In this document: positions 61,440 to 64,000 of the stretch, piece by piece | How the letters are laid out: each line of letters opens with the position of its first letter | Numbering within the stretch: the first letter of the stretch is position 1 | DNA from: Candidatus Bipolaricaulota bacterium | Lineage (GTDB): Bacteria; Bipolaricaulota; Bipolaricaulia; Bipolaricaulales; Bipolaricaulaceae | Length of the DNA: 64,000 nt | Assembly: GCA_014360985.1 (NCBI GenBank) | Contig: JACIWK010000009.1 | Location: forward strand, 1 to 64,000 | Direction of reading: 5' to 3' | Notes under the pieces: model-generated | Databases searched by the model: none | Told to the model about the DNA's origin: nothing | The model's input: only the letters and a program-made list of their open reading frames with translations | Program-made: the position numbers and the translations under genes

Positions 61440-63306
61440 CGCCGGCTCGCCGATCCGTCCGTCCCCACCCGGGATGCCGGGGCCAGGGGGGCGTGGACCG
61501 GGGCTGGCGAGGACGCCGATCGAGAGGGCGCGCGACGTGCGAGGGACGGCGCGGCGCCTCGCTGGCTACCTCCGGTCCTATCGGTGGCACTTCGCCGGGG
61601 TGTTCTTCCTCGCCCTCGCCTCCACTGGCCTCGCCCTCCTCGGCCCGTTCCTCATGGGGAGGGCGATCGACGGGGCGATCCGCGGCGGGGACCCGGCAGC
61701 GCTCCTCAGGATCGTCCTGCTCATGCTGGGAACGTACCTCGGGGCGTGGGGGACCCACTACGCGGAGAACCTCGTCCTCGCCCGCGCCACCCAACGGGCG
61801 ATGCGTGCCCTGCGGGGGGATCTCTTCTCCCACCTCCAGACCCTGTCCCTCCGTTTCTTCGACGCCCGTCCCCACGGGGAGACGATGAGCCGCCTCACCA
61901 ACGACATGGACGCGATCAACCGCGTGCTTTCGCAGAACATCCTCCAGTTGTTCACGGGAAGCCTGACCCTCGTCGGGATCCTCGTGATGATGTTCGCCCT
62001 CAACCCCCTTCTCGCCCTGGGTTCTCTCCTTGCGTTTCCCCTCATGCTTGGGCTCGTGGCCTGGGTCGGGAGGCGCACCCGGAAGGGGTTCCGGGAGTAC
62101 CAGCGGAGGCTGGGGGAGCTCAACGGGAAGCTCGAGGAGACGTACAGCGGCCAGCGGGTGATCCTCGCCTTCGGCCAGGGGCCGGCCATCCTCCGCTCGT
62201 TCGACGAGGCCAACGCCGCGGTGAGATCGGTGGGGATCCGTGCGCAGACCTACGCCATGCTCGTCCCGCCGCTGATGGGCATCCTCTCCAACGCCAACAT
62301 CGCGATCTTGGCCGGCCTGGGGGGCTGGCTGACCCTCCTTGGCCGGGCGAGCGTGGGCACGATCGCCGCGTTCATCAGCTACTCCCGTCAGTTCGCCCAG
62401 CCCCTGCGCATGCTGGGGGACCTCTACAACCAGGTCCAGTCCGCCCTCGCTGGCGCGGAGCGGATCTTCCAGACGATCGATACCCCCCCTGACCTCGCCG
62501 ATCCCGCCCAGCCGGTGGAGCTGGGCACGGTGCGGGGCCACGTCGAGTTCAAGGATGTGGAGTTCGGGTACGTCCCCGGCGTGCCCGTGCTCCGCGGCGT
62601 GAGCTTGGAGGCCAAGCCCGGCCAAACGATCGCCCTCGTCGGCCCGACCGGGGCGGGGAAGACGACGATCGTGAACCTCCTCACTCGGTTCTACGACGTG
62701 GACAGGGGGGCGATCCTCATCGATGGGGTGGACATCCGGACCCTGCGCCGCGACGAGCTGCGGCGGGCGCTGGGGATCGTCCTCCAGGGGACGTTCCTGT
62801 TCGCCGACACGGTGCTGGAGAACATCCGCTACGGGAGGCTCGATGCCACCGACGACGAGGTGATCGCCGCGGCGAGGCTCGCCCACGCCGACCCGTTCAT
62901 CCGCAGACTTCCCGACGGGTACCGGACCGTCCTCTCCGAGCGGGGGGCCAACTTAAGCGAGGGGCAGCGGCAGCTCCTCGCGATCGCCCGCGCCGTGCTC
63001 GCCGATCCGCGGATCCTCGTCCTCGACGAGGCGACGAGCAGCGTGGACACCCGGACCGAGGTCGCGATCCAGAGGGCCCTCCTTGAGCTCATGAAGGGAC
63101 GGACGAGCTTCGTGATCGCCCACCGGCTGTCCACGATCCGCAACGCAGACGAGGTGGTCGTGATCGACGGGGGGCGGATCGTGGAGCGGGGGACCCACGA
63201 CGCGCTCCTCGCCGCGCGGGGGTTCTACTGGCGCCTGTACACGAGCCAGTTCCGCCGCACCCCGCTCGCTGCCCACCCCGCAGGGGGAGCCCCGCCTGCG
63301 ATCTGA
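61429..63306 (+). CDS. ABC exporter half-transporter with consensus catalytic site (subunit B)
   Basis: A 625-residue partner subunit. A 40-residue Pro/Gly-rich N-terminal extension precedes six membrane helices (first from about 52). The ATPase has Walker A VGPTGAGKTTIVNLLTR, Walker B ILVLDEATSSVD with the catalytic Glu, and VIAHRLST with the switch His; its signature is LSEGQRQ rather than LSGGQ. Together with subunit A this gives one catalytically competent and one degenerate ATP site. The GTG start lies within the end of the previous gene. It is the last gene of the MarR-controlled operon. Confidence 0.93.
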   Translation: MARDAGSPIRPSPPGMPGPGGRGPGLARTPIERARDVRGTARRLAGYLRSYRWHFAGVFFLALASTGLALLGPFLMGRAIDGAIRGGDPAALLRIVLLMLGTYLGAWGTHYAENLVLARATQRAMRALRGDLFSHLQTLSLRFFDARPHGETMSRLTNDMDAINRVLSQNILQLFTGSLTLVGILVMMFALNPLLALGSLLAFPLMLGLVAWVGRRTRKGFREYQRRLGELNGKLEETYSGQRVILAFGQGPAILRSFDEANAAVRSVGIRAQTYAMLVPPLMGILSNANIAILAGLGGWLTLLGRASVGTIAAFISYSRQFAQPLRMLGDLYNQVQSALAGAERIFQTIDTPPDLADPAQPVELGTVRGHVEFKDVEFGYVPGVPVLRGVSLEAKPGQTIALVGPTGAGKTTIVNLLTRFYDVDRGAILIDGVDIRTLRRDELRRALGIVLQGTFLFADTVLENIRYGRLDATDDEVIAAARLAHADPFIRRLPDGYRTVLSERGANLSEGQRQLLAIARAVLADPRILVLDEATSSVDTRTEVAIQRALLELMKGRTSFVIAHRLSTIRNADEVVVIDGGRIVERGTHDALLAARGFYWRLYTSQFRRTPLAAHPAGGAPPAI

Positions 63307-63330
63307 GTCCCCCTCGACGCGCGATAGGTG

Positions 63331-63744
63331 CTACCGCAGGAGGTGCACGTACTCCGCCATGTTCGGTTCCAGGCCGCTCGTGTCGGGGAGGGTCGTCCAG
63401 AAGAGGGAGAACACGAGCCCCTGATCGTGCTCGCCCGCAGCCACAACGTGCTCCCACGCGTCGGGCGCGGCCTGGGCCAGGGGGAGGTGGACGAAGTAGC
63501 ACTCCACCGTTTCTTCGGGCCCGTGCCACACCTCCTCAGCGAGAACACGGAGGTGGCCAAACTGCGCCAGGCCGGTCTCCTCGCGGGCTTCGCGCAAGGC
63601 ACCCTCGAGCGGGGTCTCGTCGGGCTCGATCGTGCCGCCCGGTACCTGGACGTCGGGAGCATCGGGCACATGATGGGTGAACACGAGGAGCTGTGGCCCG
63701 TCAGGGCTTTCCCGTGTGATGTACGCACATGCCCGCCGTCGCAT
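63331..63744 (-). CDS. Nudix hydrolase
   Basis: A 137-residue Nudix-fold pyrophosphohydrolase. The Nudix box GGTIEPDETPLEGALREARE-ETGL (G-x5-E-x7-REUxEExGU) is complete. The C-terminal region contains HEHD-like acidic residues (VVAAGEHDQGLVFSLFW). The substrate cannot be predicted; the family includes nucleotide-sugar, NTP and mRNA-cap hydrolases. It converges with the ABC exporter genes after 24 bases. Confidence 0.9.
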   Translation of the reverse strand: MRRRACAYITRESPDGPQLLVFTHHVPDAPDVQVPGGTIEPDETPLEGALREAREETGLAQFGHLRVLAEEVWHGPEETVECYFVHLPLAQAAPDAWEHVVAAGEHDQGLVFSLFWTTLPDTSGLEPNMAEYVHLLR

Positions 63745-63811
63745 TGCCGACCAAGCTTACCTGGTTGTCTCTGTCCGGGAGCGCGGTCCACTTCGTGGGC
63801 GAGGTCAAACC

Positions 63812-64000
63812 CTACTCCCCCGTGACACGCGGCGATCTCGACGGGGGGCTCTGGTCTCTCTCCTCCGTCACCCGTTTCGTGCGCCCCATCCAGTCGAGGT
63901 TGGGGATTCCCCCGAAGTGCTCGCGGAAGATGCGGTAGTAGAGGAGCTCCTCCTTGCTGTGAAGCCGCCACCCGTTGGGGAGGACGCGCTCACGGCGGAA
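63812..64000 (-). CDS. C-terminal end of a probable asparagine-synthase-like protein (partial)
   Basis: The 62 codons that run off the window end read FRRERVLPNGWRLHSKEELL, then YYRIFREHFGGIPNLDWMGR and TKRV. The KEELLYYRIFREHF helix and the tail resemble the C-terminus of glutamine-hydrolysing asparagine synthases (SKEAYLYREIFEELF in E. coli AsnB, from memory). The match is short, so other families are possible. The gene continues beyond base 64000. Confidence 0.4.
   Translation of the reverse strand, partial: FRRERVLPNGWRLHSKEELLYYRIFREHFGGIPNLDWMGRTKRVTEERDQSPPSRSPRVTGE

Overview
The window is high-GC bacterial DNA from what looks like an uncultured or little-studied lineage. Linked lgt, lspA and lnt genes imply full lipoprotein maturation and hence probably a diderm envelope. 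Gene content and style (PKD-repeat surface proteins, GlmR next to dnaE, thermophile-like compact operons) would fit a Bipolaricaulota/Acetothermia-type genome, but that placement is a guess and no 16S rRNA gene is present. A recurring sequence feature is a TAnnnT -10-like hexamer 6-8 bases before a start codon without a ribosome binding site, which suggests many leaderless mRNAs.

Layout. 1-1.3 kb: IS256-type transposase wreckage. 1.4-5.4 kb: a TPP-riboswitch-controlled thiamine-type ABC transporter (SBP, fused double permease, ATPase) on the minus strand. 5.6-11.6 kb: a small hypothetical protein, thiL, rsmA, two gene fossils, an HExxH protein, a PP1/PP2A-like phosphatase and oligoribonuclease. 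11.7-20.7 kb: core housekeeping block: lepB with an internal PDZ-like domain, rplS and a SPOUT methyltransferase, then lspA-tmk-dnaN, alaS, and divergent lgt/lnt sharing a palindromic -10. 20.7-25.7 kb: PKD lipoprotein and an ECF sigma operon (sigma, membrane protein with a glycogen-binding-like domain, hypothetical, large PKD/PEGA protein). 25.7-29.8 kb: oligopeptide-type SBP and two permeases without ATPases. 29.8-36.1 kb: eno, ftsB-like, dnaE, glmR.

36.1-44.4 kb is an accessory segment: an IS3 element with a frameshifted orfB, a decayed IS481-type transposase, then a carbohydrate ABC operon (SBP, two permeases, ATPase, TIM-barrel enzyme) closed off by a second IS3 remnant whose left end is inverted. 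Two tRNA genes (Arg-CCG, Ser-GCT) follow. 44.8-46.9 kb: HAD phosphatase, cyclophilin-like protein, CDF transporter. 47-50.4 kb: a 1155-residue MEDS/GAF/PAS/HD-GYP sensor. 50.6-53.1 kb: DUF2283 protein, a decayed block headed by an internally deleted type ISP restriction gene, and a Phd/VapC pair. 53.2-59.1 kb: two copper/heavy-metal P-type ATPases (one interrupted in a seven-base homopolymer), a YHS fossil and a secreted protein. 59.2-63.3 kb: MarR regulator with an inverted-repeat operator and a heterodimeric ABC exporter. The window ends with a Nudix hydrolase and the C-terminal end of a probable asparagine-synthase-like gene.

Functionally, the sequence links thiamine uptake with thiamine phosphate activation (thiL), a complete lipoprotein pathway with lipoprotein clients nearby, two solute-uptake systems whose SBP genes are each followed by an mRNA hairpin, and a metal/drug efflux region. 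Coordinates of starts rest on ribosome binding sites, overlaps or -10 spacing as stated for each entry. Family assignments were made by eye from motifs, without database searches.
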